In this document: piece by piece, positions 8,847 to 17,565 of the stretch
How positions within the stretch are numbered: the stretch's first letter is position 1
Layout: every line of letters starts with the position of its first letter
Assembly: GCF_018687715.1 (NCBI RefSeq)
Contig: NC_056755.1
Span: 24,559,001-24,623,000 of the forward strand
From: Carya illinoinensis
Taxonomy: Eukaryota > Streptophyta > Magnoliopsida > Fagales > Juglandaceae
Reading direction: 5' to 3'
DNA length: 64,000 bases
The notes under the pieces: generated by a model
What the model saw: the letters and a program-made list of their open reading frames with translations, nothing else
The model's database searches: none
What the model was told of the DNA's origin: nothing
Translations under genes and position numbers: made by a program

Positions 8847-9808
8847 CCTCAATTAGGAACTCAATTTACGAAATTTCCAATCAGAAGGTATAGATTTATA
8901 AACCAAAATTAAATCAAATTTGACCCTTTGAAAAATCATTCACCACTTTTAAAATACGTAAATTACTACCCCTATTGAGAAAATTCAAAGACGACAATAT
9001 ACTCAGGGAGCAATATTGCAGCAAAAAACTAAATCAATATAGATAAATAATTGATCTAAACATAACAAAAAAACTAATCAATTCAATAGAAAAAGCATGA
9101 TTGAATCTATAAATAGAATAAATTCTATGATTATTCGGAGAAGAAAACATCAACGATGAATTGAGAATGATAAAACAAAAGAGTTTTAGCAATTGAAAAT
9201 CAAATACATGAATTAAAAATAAATTAGAAATATCATCTAATGTGTAAGTTCATCCCTAACCCTACTTGAGAATTTAGTTACCCATAAATATACTGGACAA
9301 CAAAAATTTCCAGAGAAAACTGAAACGAACGGTGGCTATGGAAGTGATTTTCTCCTCTCTTCAGATCTGCCTCTTGTACCTCCTCCCCTCCATTTCATGC
9401 TAATGATATACTTATATAGGGTAGGAAAGAAACCCTAATGTCCTCTTAATTTCCGCATTAAAAAATCGCCTAAATTTTAGGACTTATCTTGGCAGCTACG
9501 TACGGATTTCAGGAGTTTGAATTTGGAAATTCTTATTAGAGACAAAGTTATAGCCCTTTAAGATAGCTTTCCAATGCATTAAGAATCTCATCAATCCGAT
9601 ATGTGAGTAAAAGGATACAGGTAAAAGACTAAAGTATGTCCAGACTGTCTCCTAGCAAATTTCATACTTGGACTTCTTATGGTTTCATTTTGTGATTTTT
9701 TTCTTTTTCTTTTCTTCCAAATTGCTCTCAAACCCCATGAATTTCCTCCTTTTAATTTGACTGGGCTTGACTTGCTCTTTTATAAACTCTGAAATTAAAC
9801 ATAAAAAA
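8847..9808 (-). repeat. Athila LTR fragment
   Basis: Collinear with about 20104-21070 of the complete Athila LTR, with scattered substitutions. Both ends are missing: the inner side (about 260 bp and the PBS) through the gag-LTR deletion, the outer side (about 130 bp) at the satellite junction near 9808, where ATAAAAAA meets the satellite TGGTTTAAGAGG. Confidence 0.88.
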
Positions 9809-10175
9809 TGGTTTAAGAGGCATGGGCTTTGGGCTGATTAGTTGCAATGCACTTGCAAGTGCACCTACGTGGGGATTGGCATTGACTTGGGCTTCAGAAC
9901 GATATTCCATCTATTAAAATGTGTTGGATCAATTCTGATCCACTAATTCACTCTATGAATGATGAAAAACAACAATAAAAGTAATAAGGTCCATGTAAAA
10001 AAGGTGAGAATGAATTAATAAGAAAATTAAGCTCAGAACATCGTTTAGAGACGACTAATCACTTGTAAGTTTGTTAATGCCGTCAACTTAAGTTAAAACC
10101 TTAATAATGGCAGGTTGTGATCCTGAAGGACATGTGGCACTTCTTGAGCTCGAGGGAAACCGATGGTAGGGTTTA
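9809..10175. repeat. Isolated satellite monomer fragment (type C, edge variant)
   Basis: About 367 bp matching the monomers of the large array, from TGGTTTAAGAGGC to GAAACCGATGGTAGG. It retains the GGGGATTGGCATTGACTTGGG segment that is deleted in core C monomers, so it belongs to the divergent edge type at 28937 and 30851. Element B's 5' LTR begins immediately after it at 10176. Confidence 0.92.
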
Positions 10176-10958
10176 TGATGGGCCCCAAGGCGGACCAAGT
10201 CTTAAAGATCAATTACAAGATCAAGAGCTAAGAAGATCAAGGAAGCTATGCTTGGATGGGGGTGCAATCCACTTGAGACGTGTTTAGTAAGAGCCCAACA
10301 TTCAAAATGGGCTTGAGAGGAGGAGATCCAGTTTTCATCCATGTGATACGCTACGGAAGACACGACTTGAATCTATTGTTATTGAAGGCCTTGGACTTAT
10401 GTATTTTATTAAGAGAGCTTATTTTATTAGTTTAGAATAAGTGAGTTTGAGGATGTCAGCCCACACATGTCTTATTTTTAAGGAACTAGGATTTTTGGGA
10501 AGGCCTTGTATTTTGGCCAAGGACATATTTGAAAAGTTATTATTTTATTTGAACTAGGGTTTAGAAGTTACTGTAGCTAGGCATTATTCACGTTATAGTC
10601 CCCACGGCACTATTCTTTTAGGGTTTTGGGAATTGTTTATTTAAACCACGTGTAGTCTCATTTGAGGAGGTAAGACATTTTTTATTGAATTTTCATTGTG
10701 AGTGAGTTTTCTCCTCTTGTTCTTAATTGAACTCTTGAACTTATCAAAGGTAAATCACAACCTTTGTGGCATTCCTCCTTGTAATTTGGGTTCTTGATAC
10801 AGGATTTCATTGGGTCTAGATTTTAATATAATCTATGTTCTTGAAACGAGATCTCAACGGGTCTAAATTCTCCATCCATAGACTTGAGTTTGGCGTTCTT
10901 GGGTGAATTTTCAAATTGATTGTAGGTTCAAGGGATTCTCTTCCCGCGGGTTGTGTCA
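10176..10958 (+). repeat. 5' LTR of chromovirus B (783 bp)
   Basis: TGATGGGCCCC...GGTTGTGTCA, followed directly by the PBS. It is homologous to the other chromovirus LTRs but diverged. The pol-tail reading frame present at the start of the others is damaged here. TATTTAAA lies at 10638-10645. Confidence 0.9.
10638..10645 (+). promoter_or_regulatory. TATA-like box of B 5' LTR
   Basis: TATTTAAA in the conserved context TTTATTTAAACCACG, at the same LTR position as in the related copies. Confidence 0.55.
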
Positions 10959-10960
10959 TT

Positions 10961-10979
10961 TGGTATTCAGAGCCAGGTT
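10961..10979 (+). other. Primer-binding site, initiator tRNA-Met type
   Basis: TGGTATTCAGAGCCAGGTT begins 2 nt after the LTR. It matches the complement of the plant initiator tRNA-Met 3' end over 17 bases with one extra T. Confidence 0.85.
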
Positions 10980-11910
10980 TCCAATCAAGTCTGATTCTAT
11001 CTTTATTTATTGTATCGTTAATTCTAAGGTTTCATTGTTCTAGGGTTGCATAAAAAAAAAAAAGTGCAGAAATTCAAATTTCCTAGGGCTGCCAAATTAT
11101 TCTATCCTTTGAGTTTCATGTTCATCATCATAGTAGGGTGGCTAAATTCCTTATTTGAGAGCTGCCAAAATTTGCACCATCTAGGGTTTGAAATTTTTAG
11201 GGTTTCATTGATTCCCTTCTATTTTCCTTGTCAATTTTTTATGTGATTGAATTCAATTGTTTTGATTATCACAATTGAATATTTCTGTTTGTGGTTGAAT
11301 TGTTGAGAAAAGAAAAGGAAAAAAAAAAAGAAAGGAAAGGAAAAGAAAAGAAAAGAAAAGCAAAGAAAGAAAAAAAAAATTCGAAAAAAAAAGAAAGGCA
11401 AAAAAATCCAAAAAAAGAAAAGAAAGGAAAGAAAATCATTTTGGGTATAGTTGTTTGAAATACTTTGCCATATGAAATTGAGTGGTTTGGCATTGATTGA
11501 GCGTTATCTTTAAAGGGGCTGAATATATTTTTTCTAGTTGGTGTATTGTTTTGTAATTACTCTTTTCCTCATATAATTTTCTTGATTCTCGTGTTATTGT
11601 TGTTCCTTTCATGTTTCTCTTGTTGTTGTTTCTTGGATCTAATTGCTAGTTAGGATTAAACAAGGTTGCTCTTTGTCTTGATTGTGTTCAATTAGTTTTG
11701 AAAGAACTTGAGTGGAAAAACTCTTGAGGTAAAAGGCAAGAGAGTGTGAGATCATTATCACGAAAAAGCCAATTAAGAGTGAAGCACGAGTGGAGTGTCA
11801 TTATTTGAGTGTAAACACGTGAGGGAGAGCGTGTGAGGTCTTTTTCCACTAACATTCTGTTTTGTGCAGCACATACGATGTCTCATTGAAGTGACTCATA
11901 ACCAAAGGGG
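10980..11910 (+). other. Leader of chromovirus B with purine tract
   Basis: Non-coding between PBS and the polyprotein ATG. A long A/G-only stretch at about 11305-11436 (AAAGG, AAAGAAAAG units) matches the pyrimidine tract of copy 1 in the opposite orientation. The last 200 bp (ACTCTTGAGGTAAAAGGCAAGAGAGTGTG...) are collinear with the copy 1 leader up to the start codon region. Confidence 0.75.
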
Positions 11911-13683
11911 ATGTCAGACAATTCATTCTTTTTGTTGCAGTCCATGCAACAAAAGTTTGAAAGGTTAAATTTGAAGTTGGGGGAAGTGAGGGATAAGATG
12001 GAACAACAATGTGCATTGATTAGAAATTTACAAAATGTGAGAGATAGGAGGGGATGTGAGCCTAGTATTGAGAATAGGTACAATAAGAATGAAGAGTATG
12101 GCGAGTCTCTTGTTGTTAGGCGTGCTCCCAATATAGAATTTAAGATGGATGGTATAGAGCAGCAAAGAGAGAACATTTTTCGTACTAGATGCCACATCAA
12201 CAACAAGGTATGTAGTATGATTATTGATGGAGGGAGTTGTACTAATGTTGCTAGCACTACTTTAGTTGAGAAATTGAATTTACCTACTTTGAAACACCCT
12301 AGACCATACAAGTTGCAGTGGTTGAATGATTGTGGGGAGGTTAGGATAAATAAGCAAGTGCTAGTTTCTTTTTCAATTGGGAGGTACAAGGATGAGGTAC
12401 TTTGTGATGTTGTGCCTATGCATGCTGGTCATATTTTGTTGGGGAGGCCGTGGCAGTGTGATAGGAGAGTGATCTATGATGGGTTTAGAAACATGTACAG
12501 TTTTGAAAAGGATGGAAAAAGAATCAAACTTGCTCCTTTAACTCCAACACAGATCCATGAGGACCAACTGAAGTTGAAAAGTGAGGTTGATCAAAAAAGA
12601 AAGAGAGAAAGTGAGATTGATAAAAAAAGAGAGAGTAAAAGTCAGGTTGAGCGAAAAAGAAAGAGTGAGAGTGAGATTGAGGAAGAAAACAATAATGAAA
12701 CCTCAAGAAAAATAGAGTGTGAGCTGAAAAACAATTGTGATGCTGAGAGTTCAAAAAAAGATGTTGAAAAAAAGAGTGAAAGAAAAAAAGAGTGTAAAAA
12801 GAAAAATGAGAGTGAAAAAAGTGAGAGAAAAATAAAGAGAGAAGTGAGTTTTTATACTAAGGCAAATTTTAATACTAATGAACTTGACTTATCTTTGCCT
12901 AGTATTGTTGTTTCTTTGTTGCAGGGATATAAGATCATGATTTCTACTGGTGTGTTTAGTGGATTGTCACCTATTAGAGAGATAGAGCATTATATTGATT
13001 TTGTGCCGGTTGCAACAATGACTACCCGACTTTTCTTTGAAGAACATGAGTCCTTGACGCACTTGAAAGGACACTGTAAGTTGAATAGAATGCATGACAA
13101 GTGGGTGAAATTCATTGAGACATTTCCTTATGTAACTAAGTACACACAAGGTAAAGAAAATTTTGTGGTTGATGCTTATGCAAGAAGGTACGTCCTTGTC
13201 ATCATTATAGATGCAAAGTTATTGAGACTTGAATATGATAAGAACTTGTTTGTTAATGATGATGGCTTGGCTAGTGTGTATGGAGTACGTGAGAAAGCGT
13301 CATTTTCTCATTTATATAGACTAAATTGGTACTTGTTTAGAGAGAAAAGACTTTGTGTGCCTACTAATCTTATGCATGAGTTGCTTGTGCATGGATGTGG
13401 TTTGTTGGGACATTTTGATATAAAGAGGACTTTAGACGTGTTGCATGACCATTGGTGGGAGTACTACTTGCCATTCATTAAGTTTGCATATAGTTGGAGA
13501 TGTCACTTTAGTATAAAGAATATTTTAGGCATATTGCATGAACATTGGTGGAAGTATTGTTTCTCATTCATTGAGTTTGCATATAGTTGGAATGGTCACT
13601 TTGGTGTAAAGAAGAGTTTAGACATATTGCATGAATACTTTTGGGAGTATGGTTTGCCATTCATTGAGATTGTATATAATTAG
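11911..13683 (+). CDS. Miniaturised Gag-Pol polyprotein of chromovirus B (590 aa, no RT)
   Basis: An unbroken 590-codon frame built from pieces of a normal Gag-Pol. Residues 1-60 are the gag N-terminus; the gag core and zinc knuckle are deleted. Residues 92-215 are the protease (MIIDGGSCTNVAS at 104-116, HILLGRPWQCDRR). Residues 220-325 are a Lys/Glu/Ser repeat linker. The pre-RT motif GLSPIREIEHYIDF (351-364) jumps straight to the RNase H end (LTHLKGHCKL, IETFPYVTKYTQGKENFVV), so all of RT is missing. Residues 500-590 are three copies of a 31-residue integrase hybrid. The start ATG lies beside the conserved MVDNSF/MSDNSF gag beginning. It could not replicate by itself; whether it is translated is unknown. 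Confidence 0.72.
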   Translation: MSDNSFFLLQSMQQKFERLNLKLGEVRDKMEQQCALIRNLQNVRDRRGCEPSIENRYNKNEEYGESLVVRRAPNIEFKMDGIEQQRENIFRTRCHINNKVCSMIIDGGSCTNVASTTLVEKLNLPTLKHPRPYKLQWLNDCGEVRINKQVLVSFSIGRYKDEVLCDVVPMHAGHILLGRPWQCDRRVIYDGFRNMYSFEKDGKRIKLAPLTPTQIHEDQLKLKSEVDQKRKRESEIDKKRESKSQVERKRKSESEIEEENNNETSRKIECELKNNCDAESSKKDVEKKSERKKECKKKNESEKSERKIKREVSFYTKANFNTNELDLSLPSIVVSLLQGYKIMISTGVFSGLSPIREIEHYIDFVPVATMTTRLFFEEHESLTHLKGHCKLNRMHDKWVKFIETFPYVTKYTQGKENFVVDAYARRYVLVIIIDAKLLRLEYDKNLFVNDDGLASVYGVREKASFSHLYRLNWYLFREKRLCVPTNLMHELLVHGCGLLGHFDIKRTLDVLHDHWWEYYLPFIKFAYSWRCHFSIKNILGILHEHWWKYCFSFIEFAYSWNGHFGVKKSLDILHEYFWEYGLPFIEIVYN

Positions 13684-13854
13684 AGTGGTCATTTTGATGT
13701 AAGGAAGACTTTAGATGTGTTTCATGAATGTTTGTGGGAGTATCATTTTCCATTTATTGAATTGTTACATGAACATTTGTGGGAATATCATTTTCCATTC
13801 ATTGAATTGTTGTATGAACGTTTGCGAGAATATTATTTGTCATTTATAGAGTTT
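13408..13854 (+). repeat. Coding tandem repeat: four 93-bp and three 45-bp units from integrase
   Basis: Units start at 13408, 13501, 13594 and 13687, exactly 93 bp apart. Each encodes (G/C)HFxxKxxLDxLHExxWEYxxPFIEFAY: the integrase zinc-binding start ([15 protein letters not shown] in copy C) joined to a segment lying after the catalytic core ([14 protein letters not shown]). The fourth unit then repeats only its distal half with a 45-bp period at 13720, 13765 and 13810. A TAG at 13681-13683 ends the main frame after three units, but the repeats continue in the same frame. Confidence 0.9.
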
Positions 13855-14043
13855 GCATATAATAGGACCATGCATACTACTACTTCATATTATCTTTTCA
13901 AAATTGTTTATGGTTTTAATCTATTTATTCCTTTTTATTTAATGCCTTTACTTGTTGATAACAGAAGCAGCTTGGATGGACATTTTCAAATTCTTGATAA
14001 AATTAATGATACTTCATATATAGTGGATCTTCCAGGTAAGTAT
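13684..14043 (+). pseudogene. Integrase C-terminal remnant of chromovirus B
   Basis: In frame with the polyprotein after the TAG. It contains the last hybrid repeats, then [32 protein letters not shown], a jump from SSLDG to FQILDKINDTSYIVDLPG (the middle of the integrase C-domain is deleted relative to copy C) and is interrupted at 14043 by the solo LTR. Confidence 0.82.
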
Positions 14044-16526
14044 TGATTGAGCTAGAATATTGCACATTTCAACTATTTAAAACCAATGTATATTAAATTC
14101 ATCATGACATTATTATTGGTTTTAAATGAAAAAAATAGTTAATAAGCATAAATACGAATTGCGATTTTTAATTGATTAATATCATGTTTATGCTTAATTT
14201 TTTAACATATCATATTATTAACCCATGCACAAGGATCAAAGAAGGATTATAGGTGAAGGAGTGAATAGGCTTCAAATGTTCATTTGTGGGAAGCCAAGTG
14301 TAGCGGTTTTTCCTCTGCAAACCATCCCAGCTTTCCTTTAGTTTTGTCCATCCTTGTTGAAAGTTATTGGTCACTAGTATAAAATGTTTGAGTAGCTTTT
14401 CTAGATGAGTATTGAGACTGGTGTTTATTGTGCAGGAAATGAAAGAGAGTTGAAGAGAATTTCAGTCCGAGAATGTCACATACCACCAACTATGTACATT
14501 GGTTTAATCATTGCTAAGGGACTTTCTACTTCAGCTATGCAAATTGAGTGGCAAGCTTTTGAAGCACACATGCTTTGGCAGCCATTCACACGAAGCAAGA
14601 CACTTTCAGCTGGAACACGATGCAACCACTCACACATGCAAGCAGCTCACACTCGGACAGAAAACATACACCAGCTTACACATGCTCACATGCAGAAAAC
14701 ATGCAAAGCTGGAAGGAAAGTAACACTCAAATGCAAGCAACCACATGCAACACGCTGGACCACTAAGACATGCAGTAAAGTTGCTCACTCGGACAGATGG
14801 ACCAGCTCACATGCAGCAACTCCACTCACACGCTGCAGCACTCTGGAATGCATAATCATTCGGACAGCAGGAAAGCACCACATGGAATGCATGATCATTG
14901 CATGGGACCACTCACACGAAGCAGCCAACAAACCACACACATGACATTCATACGGAGCACGGTGCATAGGAATCAATTCTTTTTTTTATTTATTTCTTTT
15001 TCCCAGTGCTATGTTACTTTACTTTTTGGTGGGACTTTCTTGGTTGGCATTCACGGAAGGAGTTGGAAAGCTTGAGTGGGGAGACCGAATGATGTTTTAC
15101 TTGAGTGGAGAGGGACGGTTGGTGGAGATGCTTTGTTTTTGGACGGATTGAGTGGAGAGAGTGGGGTTCTTGCTTTTGCTTTTGGATGGTGCAGCCGAGA
15201 TTGGAAGGACTTTGAATGGGGTCGGTCTGAAGTTTGGAGAGATCAACAACCGAAAGATAAAGGCTGGAACAAGCTGGAGTGTTGGTGGGATAGGTGATGA
15301 TTACGGCTAGGTGATGATTATGGCTCATTAAAGAAAAGAAGATGGTAATCGGCTGAGGTGTTGAGTGATTCCCTTGAGTGGAGAGAGTGGGATGGCTGGT
15401 GGTATATTCAGTGCTTCTTGCTTTACTTTCGAGTGGGGGAGAGCAGAATTTTTAGTGGAGGAAACTTCTTGCTTTGCTACAAAAAGAAGGGGTTCGGCTG
15501 GCTTTGTAGGGGGGAACCCGGAGGAGGAAGGCTGTAGGACTTTTGGTTGAATCCTTCGGGATAGCAGTAGGAGTTTAGTAGGAGTTGAACTTGTTGTGTT
15601 TGCTTTGTATTCTCCTTCGGGACAGCAGAGTGAAGTTTGTTTTATTTTCTGTTTGCTTTGTATTCTTATTCGGACAGCAGTAGGAAGTTTGTTTTATTTT
15701 CTGTTTTCTTTGTTTTCTCATTCGGACAACAGTTGTTTACTTGTTCAGTTGTTTTATTTTCTGTTGTTTACTTGTTTGTTTGGCTGTAATTGTTTTAGGA
15801 GTTCAGTTGCTTTATTTTTCTGTTTAGAAGCAATGGCACGGCAGTTTTCATTTATTGTATTGTTTTCTTGTTTTATTTTCTGTTTAGAATCTAGTAGCAG
15901 CACCACGTAAGTTTTAGTTTTTGTTTACTTGTTTCACTTTCATTTTTGTTTAATTGTTTACTTGTTTTACTTCTCATATTTAGTTTTTATTCTTTCGGTT
16001 GTAGCATTGAGCCTTTCTTTTTCCGTTCTCTAGTTTGTGTTCATTGTTTGGAGTTTACAAGTTTATTTCTCTTCATGCTCTCTTATTTTTCCTTTCACCT
16101 TTAATTTATGTCTATTTACATTACTGTCATTTATTTTTTCCTTGCACCTTTAATTCCTCTATTTAAATTAATGTCATTTATTTCTCTTTCTCCTTTAAAT
16201 TTCAGTCTATTAATTTCAGCAATTTTAATTTACTTTCTTGCATTTTAATTCCTTACATTTCATCGCTGCACTTAAATCCAACAAACAAACATGAATCTGG
16301 TTCACGACCAGTAAATTTTGATTTTCATTGCACTTTTCCATCCATTGTACATATCATCCTCTTATTTTCTCTTTGTTAAGTTTTTCACATTTTTCAACAA
16401 GTTTAATTTTAAGTAACCTTTCCCTGTGGATTCGATCCTGTAAGATACTACAACGCCTGTATACTTGCAGGTAAAATTGCACTTAAATTTTGATTCATTA
16501 ATTTGAGTCAAAGTTTAGTCGCAACA
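14044..16526 (+). mobile_element. Solo LTR (2483 bp) with 5-bp target duplication AGTAT
   Basis: Begins TGATTGAGC and ends AGTCGCAACA; AGTAT flanks it at 14039-14043 and 16527-16531, and chromovirus B pol resumes beyond. The stretch near the end (TTTCCCTGTGGATTCGATCC, TACTACAACGCCTG) resembles the 3' end of Tat/Athila-group LTRs. The region 14560-14950 is enriched in CACATGCA, CTCACACG and CGGACAG words; an open frame there (14405-14944) has low-complexity His/Thr/Ala composition and I do not count it as a gene. 15590-16350 is T-rich with recurring TTGTTTTATTTTCTGTTT units. Confidence 0.85.
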
Positions 16527-16531
16527 AGTAT

Positions 16532-16568
16532 CATGTGCTTGCTATTTTCAATGTTACTGAACTATTTC
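16532..16568 (+). pseudogene. Short piece of chromovirus B pol between two insertions
   Basis: Encodes IFNVTELF, matching the conserved [10 protein letters not shown] of chromovirus integrase tails. It is bounded by the solo LTR (left) and chromovirus C (right; ATTTC at 16564-16568 is half of C's target duplication). Confidence 0.8.
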
Positions 16569-17374
16569 TGATGGGAACCAAGGTGGAGCTATCCTTAAAG
16601 ATCCCTTGCAAATTCCAGATGGGCCAATTACAAGATCAAGAGCCAAGAAGATCAAGGAAGCAATGCAGAGATTGGTGCAATCCACTTGGGATGAAGCTAG
16701 GAAGAGCCCAACACTCAAGATGGGCTTGAAGGAAAAAGAACCAGTTTTGATCCACTTGATACAAGCTATGGAAGACATGACTTAAAGATTGGGCCTATTG
16801 TTGTTAAGGCTTTCAATTTGTTTAACGGTATTTTATTATTAGTTTAGAAGAAGTGGGCTTGAGGATACTTAGCCCACATATGTCTTATTTCTAATAGACT
16901 AGGGTTATTTTTGGGAAGGCCTTGTATTTTTGGCCAAGGGTTTATTTGGAAAGTTATAATTTTATGTCTCACTAGGGTTTTAGAAGTTACTGTAGCGCGG
17001 CGTATGGCACTGTTCATGCTACAATACCCGAAGCATTGTTTACTTAGGGTTTTTGGGGATTGTCTATTTAAACCACTTGTAACCTCATTTGAGAGGCAGA
17101 CTATATGGAATTGTCATTGAGAGTTGAGTTATCTCCTCTTGTTCTTCTTGAACTTCTGAACTTATCAAAGGTAAATCAAAACCTTTGTGGCGTTCTTCCT
17201 TTGTAATCTAGGTTCTTGAGACGGGTTCTTCAATGGGTCTAGATTTTGATATAATCTAGGTTTTTTGAATGAGTTCTCATCGGGTCTAGATTCTCCATCC
17301 ATATACCTAAGTTTGGCTTTCTTGAGGTTGTTTTTCCATTTTTGGTTTTGGGTCTCAAAGCAAGTCTATTGGGG
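16569..17374 (+). repeat. 5' LTR of chromovirus C (lacks the last 9 bp)
   Basis: TGATGGGAACC...CTATTGGGG. It retains the pol-tail frame (to about 16785) and TATTTAAA at 17065-17072. The terminal TTCACATCA is missing and is replaced by ATG plus an inverted LTR end. Confidence 0.9.
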
Positions 17375-17565
17375 ATGTGATGTGAACCCCAATAGACTTG
17401 CTTTGAGACCCAAAACCAATAATGGAAAAACAACCCCAAGAAAGCCAAACTCAGGTATATGGATGGAGAATCTAGACCCAATGAGAACTCGTTCAAAGAA
17501 CCTAGATTATATCAAAATCTAGACCCATTGAAGAACCCGTCTCAAGAACCTAGATTACAAAGGAA
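17196..17565. repeat. Large LTR palindrome: 179-bp arms, 12-bp spacer
   Basis: The LTR tail 17196-17374 is followed after 12 bp by its reverse complement 17387-17565, with roughly six mismatches along the arms. The right arm starts with a complete LTR terminus in inverse orientation (TGATGTGAACCCC, 17378-17390). Confidence 0.93.

Larger units (their letters stand above)
6856..9808 (-). mobile_element. Athila-type Ty3/gypsy fragment, copy 1 (RT, PR, gag end, partial LTR)
   Basis: From right: partial 5' LTR (8847-9808), then directly the end of gag, protease and the first half of RT. The left end is cut by the chromovirus LTR in RT. The PBS, leader and most of gag were lost in a deletion joining gag to LTR at a shared CTCAAT (8847-8852). 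The LTR itself stops about 130 bp short, where satellite begins. RNase H, integrase and the 3' LTR are absent. Confidence 0.88.

Noticed and set aside
14405..14944. 179-codon open frame in the 2.48-kb solo LTR
   Set aside because: Composition is dominated by repeated CACATGCA/CTCACACG words, there is no family similarity, and overlapping frames are also open. It is a low-complexity artefact.
15014..15550. Overlapping open frames in the mid part of the large solo LTR
   Set aside because: Several frames on both strands are open by chance in a G-rich stretch; none has recognisable domains.
16569..17374. B's 3' LTR
   Set aside because: It carries the C-type start TGATGGGAACC and is paired with 18948-19762 by the ATTTC duplication. 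B's LTR has TGATGGGCCCC and begins at 19820.
17239..17522. Two mirrored 85-codon frames on opposite strands
   Set aside because: They are the same LTR sequence read on both arms of the palindrome, not genes.
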